Positions 7,503-18,932 of a stretch of DNA of 33,749 nt are shown here, in pieces (position 1 is the stretch's first letter; each line of letters opens with the position of its first letter). This stretch comes from Acidimicrobiales bacterium. Its GTDB lineage: Bacteria; Actinomycetota; Acidimicrobiia; Acidimicrobiales; CADCSY01. Location: contig DATKDW010000049.1 of NCBI GenBank assembly GCA_035512495.1, positions 1-33,749 of the forward strand, written 5' to 3'. The position numbers were made by a program, and so were the translations under genes. A model generated the notes under the pieces. It had not been told where the DNA came from, ran no database searches, and worked only from the letters and a program-made list of their open reading frames with translations.

Positions 7503-7530
7503 CGGGGAGGGCCAACCGACAGGAGCGACC

Positions 7531-8763
7531 ATGACCCGTGACGACGAGCTGTTCGGCATCCTCGACCGCGAGCTCGAGCGCCAGAACACCACGCTGCAGC
7601 TCATCGCGTCGGAGAACTTCACCTCGCGCGACGTCATGGAGGCCACCGGCTCGGTCCTCACCAACAAGTACTCCGAGGGCTACCCGGGCAAGCGCTACTA
7701 CGGGGGCAACGTCTTCGCCGACCAGGCCGAGGACCTCGCCCGCGAGCGGGTCACGGCCCTCTTCGGCGCCGACCACGCCAACGTGCAGCCTCACTCCGGC
7801 GCCAACGCCAACGCCGCGGTGTACCTCGCCCTCCTCGAGCCGGGCGACACCGTCCTCGGCCTCAGCCTCGACCACGGCGGGCACCTGACCCACGGCTCGC
7901 CGGTGAACTTCAGCGGCCGCCTGTACGACTTCGTCTCCTACGGCGTCACCGCGAGCGACGAGCGCATCGACTTCGACCAGGTGCGCGACGTTGCCCTGGC
8001 CAAGCGCCCCAAGCTGATCGTGGCCGGCGCCACCGCCTACCCGCGCATCATCGAACCCGAGCCCTTCCGTGCCATCGCCGACGAGGTCGGGGCGCTGTTC
8101 ATGTTCGACGCCGCCCACATCGCCGGCCTCGTCGCCGGCGGGGCCCACCCGTCGCCGGTCCCGCACGCCGACATCGTCACCTTCACCACCCACAAGACGC
8201 TCCGCGGTCCGCGCGGGGGCTGCATCCTCGCCCGCGCCGAGCACGCCAAGGCCATCGACACGGCGGTGTTCCCCGGCTTGCAGGGCGGGCCCCTCGAGCA
8301 CGTCATCGCCGCCAAGGCCGTCGCCTTCCGCGAGGCGGCCCAGCCCGAGTTCCGCGACTACGTCCACCAGGTGGTGGCCAACGCCCGGGCGCTGGCCGCG
8401 GCCCTCGCCGGCGAGGGCTTCCGCCTCGTCTCGGGCGGCACCGACAACCACCTGTGCCTGGTCGACCTGCGGCCCTTCGACGCCGACCTCACCGGCAAGG
8501 AGAGCCAGACCGTCCTCGACCGGGCCGGGATCACCCTCAACATGAACACCATCCCCGACGACCCGCGCACGCCGTTCGTCACCAGCGGCCTGCGCATCGG
8601 CACCCCTGCGGTGACCACCGCGGGGATGGGCACCGACGAGATGGCCACCATCGCGTCGCTCATCGGCCGGGCACTGCGGTCGCGGACCGACGACGCCGCC
8701 CTCGCCGCCATCCGCGACGAGGTCGCCGTCCTCTGCTCGAAGTTCACCCCGTACCCGAGCTGA
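7531..8763 (+). CDS. glyA: Serine hydroxymethyltransferase
   Basis: GlyA converts serine and tetrahydrofolate into glycine and 5,10-methylenetetrahydrofolate, the main source of one-carbon units; it uses pyridoxal phosphate. The 410-residue length is normal. Family motifs are [38 protein letters not shown] at the N-terminus (shown here only as landmarks: [18 protein letters not shown]), the PLP-facing [13 protein letters not shown], and [15 protein letters not shown] with the Schiff-base Lys222. AGGAG lies 5 nt before the ATG. Position next to the wecA-like gene and atp operon echoes the glyA-upp-atp order of Bacillus, so the neighbourhood may be ancient. A strong hairpin follows the stop. 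Confidence 0.98.
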   Translation: MTRDDELFGILDRELERQNTTLQLIASENFTSRDVMEATGSVLTNKYSEGYPGKRYYGGNVFADQAEDLARERVTALFGADHANVQPHSGANANAAVYLALLEPGDTVLGLSLDHGGHLTHGSPVNFSGRLYDFVSYGVTASDERIDFDQVRDVALAKRPKLIVAGATAYPRIIEPEPFRAIADEVGALFMFDAAHIAGLVAGGAHPSPVPHADIVTFTTHKTLRGPRGGCILARAEHAKAIDTAVFPGLQGGPLEHVIAAKAVAFREAAQPEFRDYVHQVVANARALAAALAGEGFRLVSGGTDNHLCLVDLRPFDADLTGKESQTVLDRAGITLNMNTIPDDPRTPFVTSGLRIGTPAVTTAGMGTDEMATIASLIGRALRSRTDDAALAAIRDEVAVLCSKFTPYPS

Positions 8764-8765
8764 TC

Positions 8766-8789
8766 GGCTCCGGCCCTCCGGCCGAAGCC
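8766..8789 (+). terminator. Hairpin after glyA
   Basis: A 10-bp stem with one mismatch (GGCTCCGGCC pairing with GGCCGAAGCC) closes a CTCC loop, beginning 3 bases after the glyA stop. There is no T-run, which is common for actinobacterial terminators. Confidence 0.5.
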
Positions 8790-8810
8790 CCGACGCGACC
8801 CGGTCCCTCG

Positions 8811-8816
8811 TAACGT
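8811..8816 (+). promoter_or_regulatory. -10 box of the wecA-like gene
   Basis: TAACGT ends 10 nt before ATG 8827 and overlaps GTG 8815, which argues against the GTG as the start. Confidence 0.4.
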
Positions 8817-8826
8817 GGCGGCGACG

Positions 8827-9993
8827 ATGACGGGCTACCTCACCCTCCTCGGCGTCGCCCTCGGGACGACGCTGCTCACCACGCCGCTGGTGCGGCTGGT
8901 CGCCATCCGCATCGGCGCCGTCGTGGCTCCCGACGAGCGGCGGGTGCACACCCGGCCCACCGCCACCCTCGGCGGGGCCGCCATGTACCTCGGCTTCCTG
9001 GCGGCCATGTTCACCGCCAGCCAGATCGACCAGTTCAACGAGCTGTTCGACAACACCTCGGAGCCTCTCGGCGTGGTGCTCGGCGCCACCATCATCTTCT
9101 TCGTCGGCCTCATCGACGACCTGCGCGAGGTGTCGGCCCCGGCCAAGATGGCCGGCCAGGTCCTCGCCGGCAGCGTCCTGTCGCTGTTCGGCGTGACGAT
9201 GCTGTACTTCCGCGTCCCCTTCGCCGACTTCTTCTCCCTGGCGCCCGACCAGGCCCCGCTCATCACCGTGCTGTGGGTGATCGGCATGGCCAACGCCGTG
9301 AACTTCATCGACGGCCTCGACGGCCTCGCCGCCGGCGTGGTCGGCATCGCCGCGGTCTCCTTCACCCTCTACTCCGACCGCCTCTTCGAGGAGGGCCTGC
9401 TCCCCACCAACATCGGCCCGTTGCTGGCGGTGATCGTGGTGGGCATGTGCGCCGGGTTCCTGCCGTTCAACTTCCACCCGGCCAAGATCTTCATGGGCGA
9501 CGCCGGGGCCCTGCTGCTGGGCCTGCTCATGGCGTGCTCGACCCTGCTGGTGGGCGGCACGGCCGCCGACGGGTTCAGCGGCCAGACCTACTTCTTCTTC
9601 GCCCCGCTGGTGATCCCGTTCGTCATCCTCGGGGTGCCGATCTTCGACACCGCCTTCGCCATCGTGCGCCGGGCCAAGAACCGGGCCAGCCCGGCGACGG
9701 CCGACAAGGACCACCTCCACCACCGCCTCATGCGCCTCGGCCACGGGCAGCGCCGGTCGGTGCTCATCCTCTGGGCGTGGACGGCGATCCTGTCGGGCCT
9801 GGTCCTCTACCCCGTCTACACCGACACCGGCGCCGCGGTGGTGCCCTTCCTCGCCGCCGCCCTCGTGGTGGCGCTCTACACCGTCCTGCACCCCCAGGTC
9901 CGCCGGACTCGCACGGCTGAGCGGGCGGTTGACGACGACGACGACCAGCTCGAGCTGCCGCTCGCCGAGGCAGACCGCGCGTCGACCGACTAG
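8827..9993 (+). CDS. wecA: WecA/MraY-family undecaprenyl- (or decaprenyl-) phosphate sugar-1-phosphate transferase
   Basis: These membrane enzymes transfer a GlcNAc-1-phosphate (or similar) from a UDP-sugar to a polyprenyl phosphate, the first step in arabinogalactan, teichoic acid or polysaccharide assembly. The 388-residue protein has about ten membrane segments and the family's acidic loops: PDERRVHTRPTATLGG, FFVGLIDDLRE (the DD pair), NAVNFIDGLDGLAAG, FNFHPAKIFMGDAG, and a cytoplasmic DKDHLHHRLMRLGHGQRR. The His-rich loop is typical of WecA rather than MraY. The C-terminal tail is acidic and soluble. The homologue Rv1302 also stands immediately before the atp operon. The exact sugar is not decidable. 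ATG 8827 is preferred over GTG 8815 because of the overlapping -10 box. Confidence 0.9.
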   Translation: MTGYLTLLGVALGTTLLTTPLVRLVAIRIGAVVAPDERRVHTRPTATLGGAAMYLGFLAAMFTASQIDQFNELFDNTSEPLGVVLGATIIFFVGLIDDLREVSAPAKMAGQVLAGSVLSLFGVTMLYFRVPFADFFSLAPDQAPLITVLWVIGMANAVNFIDGLDGLAAGVVGIAAVSFTLYSDRLFEEGLLPTNIGPLLAVIVVGMCAGFLPFNFHPAKIFMGDAGALLLGLLMACSTLLVGGTAADGFSGQTYFFFAPLVIPFVILGVPIFDTAFAIVRRAKNRASPATADKDHLHHRLMRLGHGQRRSVLILWAWTAILSGLVLYPVYTDTGAAVVPFLAAALVVALYTVLHPQVRRTRTAERAVDDDDDQLELPLAEADRASTD

Positions 9994-10024
9994 GTTCGGC
10001 GGCCGTCACGCGGCGCGCCCGGAT

Positions 10025-10053
10025 TTGCGGGTGGCCGAACGTCGGCTTAGATT
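10025..10053 (+). promoter_or_regulatory. Promoter of the ATP synthase operon
   Basis: TTGCGG at 10025-10030 and TAGATT at 10048-10053 are separated by 17 nt, a housekeeping-sigma arrangement. Transcription would start near 10060, about 55 nt before the first start codon. It lies in the only sizeable gap (121 bp) before the operon. Confidence 0.55.
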
Positions 10054-10114
10054 GCGCAAAGTTTCACAAGCCCCGGCAGCGGACGCATCCGCGCCGGGAG
10101 ACTCTCCATCAAGG

Positions 10115-10459
10115 ATGGCTTGGCGAGTGGATCTCCGAGAGCGGCGCGAGATGAGCAGGGGCTTCGGCGACGGCCTGTCGCGCGGCTTCGAGCTCACCAT
10201 CACGCCGATGCTCGTCGGCGTCATCGGCTTCCTCCTCGACCGGTGGCTCGGACTCGTCCCGGTGCTCACGATCGTGTTCTCGCTGTGGGGGCTCGGGGTC
10301 TCGATGTACATGACCTGGTTCCGCTACGACCAGGAGATGAAGGTCCACGAGGCTCGTCGGCTCGAGGCCGGTGACCGTCGGTCTCCCGGCCCGGCCCGCT
10401 GGGCCCGCACCGACGACACCGTCGGGTCGTCGAGCGACCTGAGGTCGGCCGGTGCCTGA
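10115..10459 (+). CDS. AtpZ/AtpI-like small membrane protein of the ATP synthase operon
   Basis: The 114-residue protein has two hydrophobic segments (around TPMLVGVIGFLLDRWLG and VLTIVFSLWGLGVSMYMTW) separated by a short loop, the pattern of the AtpZ/AtpI family encoded first in many atp operons. Members are thought to help c-ring assembly or Mg2+ supply. The C-terminal 40 residues are charged and soluble. ATG 10115 is taken, but ATG 10151 (MSRGFGDG, 102 residues) fits the family start as well; neither has a clear Shine-Dalgarno sequence. The end overlaps the next gene by 8 bases. Confidence 0.75.
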   Translation: MAWRVDLRERREMSRGFGDGLSRGFELTITPMLVGVIGFLLDRWLGLVPVLTIVFSLWGLGVSMYMTWFRYDQEMKVHEARRLEAGDRRSPGPARWARTDDTVGSSSDLRSAGA

Positions 10460-10907
10460 CGCCCCGACCGCCTTCGCGCCGGCCACCGGCCCGGCCGTCG
10501 AGGCCGTGCTCACCCGGGACATGATCCGGCGCGGCCTGCCCGCCGCCCCCGTGCTCGTCGCCCTCGCCGGCCTGGTGTGGGGCCTCGACGGGGCCCTCTC
10601 CGCCCTGTACGGCATCGTCCTCGTCGTCGCCAACCTCGCCCTCTCGGCCGCACTGCTCGTGTGGGCCGCCCGGATCTCCCTCGCCCTGCTCATGGGCGTG
10701 GCGCTCGGCGGCTACCTCCTGCGCCTGGCCCTCGTCTTCGCAGCCGTGATGCTCGTCCGCACCGCCGGTTGGGTCGAGCTCTGGCCGCTCGGCCTGACCA
10801 TCATCGTCACCCACCTCGGCCTCCTCTTCTGGGAGACCCGCTACGTCTCGGCCTCGCTCGCCTTCCCCGCGCTGCGGCCGCCCCGCCCCTCCAAGAGCAA
10901 GGAGTGA
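10452..10907 (+). CDS. ATP synthase subunit I-like membrane protein
   Basis: The 151-residue protein has four predicted membrane helices (around 29-45, 50-70, 75-100 and 108-128) and a Pro/Lys-rich C-terminal tail (RPPRPSKSKE). Topology and position between the AtpZ-like gene and atpB match AtpI-type assembly factors, which help build the c-ring, although the sequence itself diverges. The GTG at 10452 overlaps the upstream stop by 8 bases. The AAGGAG of its last codons serves as the ribosome binding site of atpB. Confidence 0.7.
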   Translation: MPDAPTAFAPATGPAVEAVLTRDMIRRGLPAAPVLVALAGLVWGLDGALSALYGIVLVVANLALSAALLVWAARISLALLMGVALGGYLLRLALVFAAVMLVRTAGWVELWPLGLTIIVTHLGLLFWETRYVSASLAFPALRPPRPSKSKE

Positions 10908-10915
10908 CGCTCCCC

Positions 10916-11686
10916 GTGGAGATCCTCGCGTTCGAGTACCCCCCCATCAGCCACCTCGTGGAGTGGCCCGACATCTTCTTCAAGGGGTCGGCGTTCGCCA
11001 TCAACAAGGTCGTCCTGGGCTACTTCCTCGCCGTCATCGCCACCCTGGCGATCTTCGTGCTCGCCGGACGCAAGGCGGCTCTCGTGCCGAGCGGCATCCA
11101 GAACGTCGCCGAGTCGAGCATCGACTTCATCCGCAACGGCATCGTGATGCAGACCATGGGCCCCTCGGGCCTGGCGTGGGTGCCGTTCCTCACCACCCTG
11201 TTCTTCTTCATCCTCTTCAACAACATGCTGGAGCTGGTGCCCGGCTGGCAGATGCCCGGCACCGCCCGCATGGCGCTGCCCGCCTTCCTCGCGGTGCTCG
11301 TCTGGGTGCTGTTCAACGTGGTCGGCATCAAGAGCCAGGGCATCGGCGGCTACCTCAAGTCGACCCTGTTCCCGCCGGGCGTGCCCCCGGCCCTCTATCT
11401 CCTCGTCACGCCGATCGAGTTCGTCTCGACCTTCCTCGTGCGGCCCTTCTCCCTCGCCGTCCGTCTCTTCGCCAACCTGCTGGCGGGCCACATCCTGCTC
11501 GTCACCTTCGCCGTGCTCTCAGCGGCGCTGTGGGTCGGGGACTGGTACGCCGTCTTCCTCCCCCTCCCCGTCGTCATGCTGATCTTCCTCTTCGGGTTCG
11601 AGCTCCTCGTCTCGTTCCTGCAGGCCTACATCTTCACGATCCTCGCCGCCGTGTACATCGGCGGTGCCATGCACCCCGAGCACTGA
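10916..11686 (+). CDS. atpB: ATP synthase Fo subunit a
   Basis: Subunit a forms the two proton half-channels next to the c-ring. The 256-residue protein has the conserved helix RPFSLAVRLFANLLAGHILL, whose Arg183 corresponds to the essential Arg210 of E. coli, followed by a His in the place where E. coli has Glu219. The last helices LLVSFLQAYIFTILAAVYIGGA also match the family. GTG 10916 is chosen because AAGGAG lies about 11 nt upstream; GTG 10904, overlapping the previous stop, would add four residues. Confidence 0.96.
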   Translation: MEILAFEYPPISHLVEWPDIFFKGSAFAINKVVLGYFLAVIATLAIFVLAGRKAALVPSGIQNVAESSIDFIRNGIVMQTMGPSGLAWVPFLTTLFFFILFNNMLELVPGWQMPGTARMALPAFLAVLVWVLFNVVGIKSQGIGGYLKSTLFPPGVPPALYLLVTPIEFVSTFLVRPFSLAVRLFANLLAGHILLVTFAVLSAALWVGDWYAVFLPLPVVMLIFLFGFELLVSFLQAYIFTILAAVYIGGAMHPEH

Positions 11687-11989
<303 letters not shown>

Positions 11990-12024
11990 GCGCTCGTGGT
12001 CGAGCGCGGAAGGAAGACCGCCTG

Positions 12025-12699
12025 ATGCGAACCAAGAAGTCAGTGGCACTCGTGCTCCTGGCCCTGGCCGCCACCGTCCCGCTGGGCGGCGTGGCCGGTG
12101 CCGCCTCGGAGAACGGGGCGTCGAGCCACGCCGCCGAGCTCTGCATCGAGATCCTCGAGGCGGGCGGCTCGATCGATGCCTGCCAGGAGGCCCCCAACCC
12201 GATCCTGCCCGAGCCGGTGGAGCTCATCTGGGGCACCATCGCCTTCGTGGTGCTCTTCGCCGCCATGGCCAAGTTCGCCCTGCCTGCCGTCAAGGGCGCC
12301 ATGGACGACCGCGAGGAGCGCATTCGCAGCAGCATCGAGGAGGCCGATAGCACCCGCACCGAAGCCGCCACGGTGCTCGCCGGCTACCAGGCCCAGCTGG
12401 CCGACGCCAAGGCCGAGGCCGCCCGCATCATCGAAGAGGCACGCCAGACCGCCGACTCGCTGAAGCGCGACCTCACCGCCCGGGCGGAGGCCGAGGCCGC
12501 TGAGCTGCGCCAGCGCAACGCCGACCAGGTCGCCGCTGAGCGCGACCGGGTCATGGCCGAGCTGCAGGGCCAGGTCGCGACCCTCGCCATCGAGCTGGCC
12601 GAGAAGGTCGTCGAGTCGAACCTCGACCGCGACGCCAACATGCGCCTCATCGAGAGCTACATCAACAGTGTCGGCACGAGCGGGGGAGCACGGGCCTGA
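12025..12699 (+). CDS. atpF: ATP synthase Fo subunit b with an N-terminal signal-like extension
   Basis: Subunit b is the peripheral stalk linking Fo to F1. The part from residue 65 is typical: one membrane helix (LIWGTIAFVVLFAAMAKFALP), then a long charged coiled coil to the C-terminus with EKVVESNLDRDANMRLIESYI. Unusually, it is preceded by about 64 residues: a basic start (MRTKK), a hydrophobic run to residue 20 and a possible AxA-type cleavage site near 24-27, then a polar segment with two cysteines (C40, C53). This looks like a cleavable signal peptide plus a short exported segment. GGAAGGA lies upstream of ATG 12025. The stop overlaps the atpH start. Confidence 0.95.
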   Translation: MRTKKSVALVLLALAATVPLGGVAGAASENGASSHAAELCIEILEAGGSIDACQEAPNPILPEPVELIWGTIAFVVLFAAMAKFALPAVKGAMDDREERIRSSIEEADSTRTEAATVLAGYQAQLADAKAEAARIIEEARQTADSLKRDLTARAEAEAAELRQRNADQVAAERDRVMAELQGQVATLAIELAEKVVESNLDRDANMRLIESYINSVGTSGGARA

Positions 12700-13232
12700 T
12701 GGCTGACCACCCCCGCATCGACGGCTACGCCAACGCCCTCTTCGAGGTGGCGCGCGTCGAGGGCTCCCTCGACGAGGTGGAGGACGAGCTGTTCCGCTTC
12801 GCCCGCACCCTCGAGGGCTCCGACGAGCTGCGGGGCGTCCTGACCGACCCGGCCATCCCGGCCGAGCGTCGCAAGGGCGTCGTCGACGACCTCCTCGGGG
12901 GCAAGGCCTCGGCGATCACGTCGAACCTGATCTCGTTCGTGGTCGGCGCCGGCCGGGCCCGCGACCTGCCGGCCATCATCGGCCGCCTCGTCGACCGGGC
13001 GGCCGCCGAGCGTTCCCGCGCGGTCGCCGAGGTGCGATCCGCCATCGACCTCGACGACGACCAGCGCACCCGCCTGACCGCCGCACTGGAGCAGGCCACC
13101 GGCAAGCAGATCGAGCTGAAGGTCATCGTCGACCCGTCGGTGCTCGGCGGGATCGTGGCCCAGGTCGGTGACACGGTCATCGACGGCACCGTTCGCCACC
13201 GCCTCGAACAGCTCCGCGACCGCATCGGATAG
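12699..13232 (+). CDS. atpH: ATP synthase F1 subunit delta
   Basis: Delta sits on top of the alpha3beta3 head and binds subunit b. The 177-residue protein begins with the family pattern IDGYANALFEVARVEG and ends with the conserved strand region VDPSVLGGIVAQVGDTVIDGTVRHRLEQLR. The ATG overlaps the atpF stop by one base (TGATG), implying coupled translation. It is a stand-alone delta, unlike the b-delta fusion found in mycobacteria. Confidence 0.96.
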   Translation: MADHPRIDGYANALFEVARVEGSLDEVEDELFRFARTLEGSDELRGVLTDPAIPAERRKGVVDDLLGGKASAITSNLISFVVGAGRARDLPAIIGRLVDRAAAERSRAVAEVRSAIDLDDDQRTRLTAALEQATGKQIELKVIVDPSVLGGIVAQVGDTVIDGTVRHRLEQLRDRIG

Positions 13233-13238
13233 AGAAGC

Positions 13239-13258
13239 GCCGCCGAGGTCTCGGCGGC
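13239..13258 (+). other. Intercistronic hairpin between atpH and atpA
   Basis: GCCGCCGA and TCGGCGGC form a perfect 8-bp stem with a GGTC loop, 6 bases after the atpH stop and 17 bases before the atpA ATG. It could protect or punctuate the transcript between the delta and alpha cistrons. Its function is inferred. Confidence 0.55.
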
Positions 13259-13275
13259 ACGAGGGATAGGACCCC

Positions 13276-17348
<4,073 letters not shown>

Positions 17349-17351
17349 GCC

Positions 17352-17741
17352 ATGCCCCTCCAGGTCGAGCTGGTCTCGCCCGAGCGCATCCTCTTCAGCG
17401 GTGAGGCCGAGATGGTCACTGCCCGTACCACGGGCGGCGACATCGCCTTCCTGACGGGCCACGCCCCGTTCCTCGGCATCCTCGGCATCGGCGCTGTGAC
17501 CGTGAAGCGCCTCGACGGCTCCGAGTCGGTCGCCGCCGTGCACGGCGGGTTCGTAGAGGTCAGCGACAACCACGTGATCATCCTCTCCGACGTGGCCGAG
17601 CTGGCCGACCAGATCGACGTTGCCCGGGCCGAGGCCCGCCTCGCCAAGCTGGAGCGCGCCAGTGGTGGCGACGACGAGGCCGAGGCCGCCGCCGCCCTGC
17701 GTCGCCAGCAGGTCCGCCTCGAGGTCGCCGCCCGCTCCTGA
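17352..17741 (+). CDS. atpC: ATP synthase F1 subunit epsilon
   Basis: Epsilon couples the shaft to the c-ring and can inhibit hydrolysis. The 129-residue protein has the N-terminal beta-sandwich (LQVELVSPERILFSGEAEMVTARTTGGDIAFLTGHAP, landmarks VSPERILFSGEA and GDIAFLTGHAPF) and a C-terminal helical part (ARAEARLAKLERA...RRQQVRLEVA) interrupted by an acidic GGDDEAEAA stretch. The ATG is 3 bases after the atpD stop. It closes the operon. Confidence 0.96.
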   Translation: MPLQVELVSPERILFSGEAEMVTARTTGGDIAFLTGHAPFLGILGIGAVTVKRLDGSESVAAVHGGFVEVSDNHVIILSDVAELADQIDVARAEARLAKLERASGGDDEAEAAAALRRQQVRLEVAARS

Positions 17742-17748
17742 CCCAGCG

Positions 17749-17770
17749 CCCGGGTCGCAGCGATCCCGGG
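17749..17770 (+). terminator. Terminator hairpin of the atp operon
   Basis: CCCGGGTCG pairs with CGA-(T)-CCCGGG around a CAG loop, a 9-bp stem with one bulged T, starting 7 bases after the atpC stop. The downstream sequence GTGTCCTTCC is only mildly T-rich. Confidence 0.55.
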
Positions 17771-17783
17771 GTGTCCTTCCCGG

Positions 17784-17789
17784 TAGCGT
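17784..17789 (+). promoter_or_regulatory. -10 box of the 2H-GNAT gene
   Basis: TAGCGT ends 6 nt before GTG 17796. The context CGGTAGCGTG is nearly identical to that before the J-domain gene at 23358. Confidence 0.55.
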
Positions 17790-17795
17790 GCCGGC

Positions 17796-18770
17796 GTGCC
17801 CCGTCGACGGCTCGGTGTCGCCCTGTTGCTGCCGGAGCCGGTGGCCACCGAGGTCGATGCCCTGCGCCGGGCGGTGGGAGGCGAGGTGCACCGGATCGCG
17901 CCGCACATCACGCTGGTGCCGCCGGTCAACGTGGGCGCGGAACACCTCGACGACGCGGTGGGCGTCCTGCGCGCCGCGGCGGCCGACACCCGTCCCTTCC
18001 GGCTGCCACTCGGGCCGACGGCCACCTTCCTGCCCGACAACCCGGTGCTGTTCCTCCCCGTCGACGACGATGCGGGCGAGGTGCGACGCCTGCGCGACGC
18101 GGTGTTCACCGAGCCGCTGGCCCGCCACCTGACCTGGCCGTTCCACCCCCACGTGACGCTGCTCGACTCCGGAGGGGCCGACGAGGTCCGCGCCGCCGCG
18201 GCGGCGCTGCGGGAGTACCGGGCCGAGGTGGTGCTCGAGCGGGTCCACCTTCTCGAGGAGCGGCGCGACGACGAGGGGGAGCGCATCTGGCGGCCGATCG
18301 CCGACGCCTCGTTCCGCCGCCCGGGGGTCGTGGGCCGGGGCGGCCTCCCCGTCGAGCTCGAGGTGAGCGAGCGACCTTCGCCCTCGGTCGCCCGCTGGTT
18401 GGTCGAGGCATGGGCCTCCTACAGCCGCGACCAGTACGGCGACGACGTGGTCCCCGACGAGGCGATGACCGTGACCGCCCGCCGCCACGGCAAGGTGGTG
18501 GGCGCGGCCACCGGGCACGTGCGGGGTGCCGAGGCCTACCTCGGCCGCCTCATCACCGACCCCACGGTGCGGGGCGAGGGCATCGGCACCCACCTGCTCG
18601 CCGCCTTCACCGACGTGGCGGTGGCCCGAGGATGCGACCGCGTCACCCTGCGGACCATCGCCGGGGGGCTGGCCGAGCGCTTCTACCGCGAGCACGGCTA
18701 CGTCACCGCGGCGCCGCTGCCCGAGTGGCGCCACGGGCGCGACTTCGTCCAGCTCGTCCGCCACCTCTGA
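17796..18770 (+). CDS. 2H phosphoesterase (2'-5' RNA ligase family) fused to a GNAT acetyltransferase
   Basis: The 324-residue protein joins two enzyme domains. Residues 1-170 carry the paired HxTx motifs of 2H phosphoesterases, H37-I-T39 in APHITLVPP and H119-V-T121 in HPHVTLLDS, spaced as in bacterial 2'-5' RNA ligase/cyclic phosphodiesterase proteins. Residues about 188-320 form a GNAT domain with a degenerate acetyl-CoA loop, TDPTVRGEGIGTHLLAAF, and the usual C-terminal FYREHGYV. The first domain would act on cyclic phosphates of RNA or a small nucleotide; the second would acetylate an amine. The joint substrate is unknown. No frameshift or internal stop separates the halves, and no Shine-Dalgarno sequence precedes the GTG. 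Confidence 0.88.
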   Translation: MPRRRLGVALLLPEPVATEVDALRRAVGGEVHRIAPHITLVPPVNVGAEHLDDAVGVLRAAAADTRPFRLPLGPTATFLPDNPVLFLPVDDDAGEVRRLRDAVFTEPLARHLTWPFHPHVTLLDSGGADEVRAAAAALREYRAEVVLERVHLLEERRDDEGERIWRPIADASFRRPGVVGRGGLPVELEVSERPSPSVARWLVEAWASYSRDQYGDDVVPDEAMTVTARRHGKVVGAATGHVRGAEAYLGRLITDPTVRGEGIGTHLLAAFTDVAVARGCDRVTLRTIAGGLAERFYREHGYVTAAPLPEWRHGRDFVQLVRHL

Positions 18771-18780
18771 CGGGCGACCC

Positions 18781-18828
18781 CTCGAGTTGTGTGCCGCAGC
18801 CGTCGGGAGCGGACGTCTGGCGCACACA
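18781..18828. repeat. 48-bp twin repeat, copy 1
   Basis: Matches 18854-18901 with one mismatch (A to G at the fifth base). Each copy opens with GTTGTGTGC and closes with GCACACA, so each can fold into a hairpin with imperfect continuation (GTGTGCCGCAG against CTGGCGCACAC). It lies 10 bases after the 2H-GNAT stop. Confidence 0.85.
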
Positions 18829-18853
18829 TCTCGGATGGGTGGTGGCGCTTCTC

Positions 18854-18901
18854 CTCGGGTTGTGTGCCGCAGCCGTCGGGAGCGGACGTCTGGCGCACAC
18901 A
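18854..18901. repeat. 48-bp twin repeat, copy 2
   Basis: Starts 73 bp after copy 1 in the same orientation. Its right end (GCACACAACTCGA) is the inverted complement of the left end of copy 1, so the whole unit 18782-18906 can also pair end to end. It ends 18 bases before the SDR -10 box. Confidence 0.85.
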
Positions 18902-18919
18902 ACTCGACCAGGGTGCGCC

Positions 18920-18925
18920 TACGGT
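18920..18925 (+). promoter_or_regulatory. -10 box of the SDR gene
   Basis: TACGGT ends 7 nt before ATG 18933 with no Shine-Dalgarno sequence between; this supports ATG 18933 over the upstream in-frame starts that fall inside the repeats. Confidence 0.5.
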
Positions 18926-18932
18926 GGCCTTC

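Noticed and set aside
7458-7530. Riboswitch (for example glycine) in front of glyA
   Set aside because: The leader after the likely -10 box is under 30 nt, too short, and no riboswitch core could be recognised.
7360-9891. 843-codon minus-strand open frame opposite glyA and the wecA-like gene
   Set aside because: Composition is dominated by Gly, Val, Glu, His and Asp repeats with no domain motif; both sense genes have full catalytic motifs.
10904-10915. GTG 10904 as the atpB start
   Set aside because: It would place the start inside the AAGGAG ribosome binding site; GTG 10916 has normal spacing. The alternative cannot be fully excluded.
18781-18901. CRISPR array
   Set aside because: Only two copies with a 25-bp gap, no further repeats and no cas genes nearby.
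18789-18932. Longer N-terminus of the SDR protein reaching into the repeats
   Set aside because: Those 48 codons translate the repeat twice and show no SDR-like sequence; TACGGT and ATG 18933 give a better start right before TGASSGIG.
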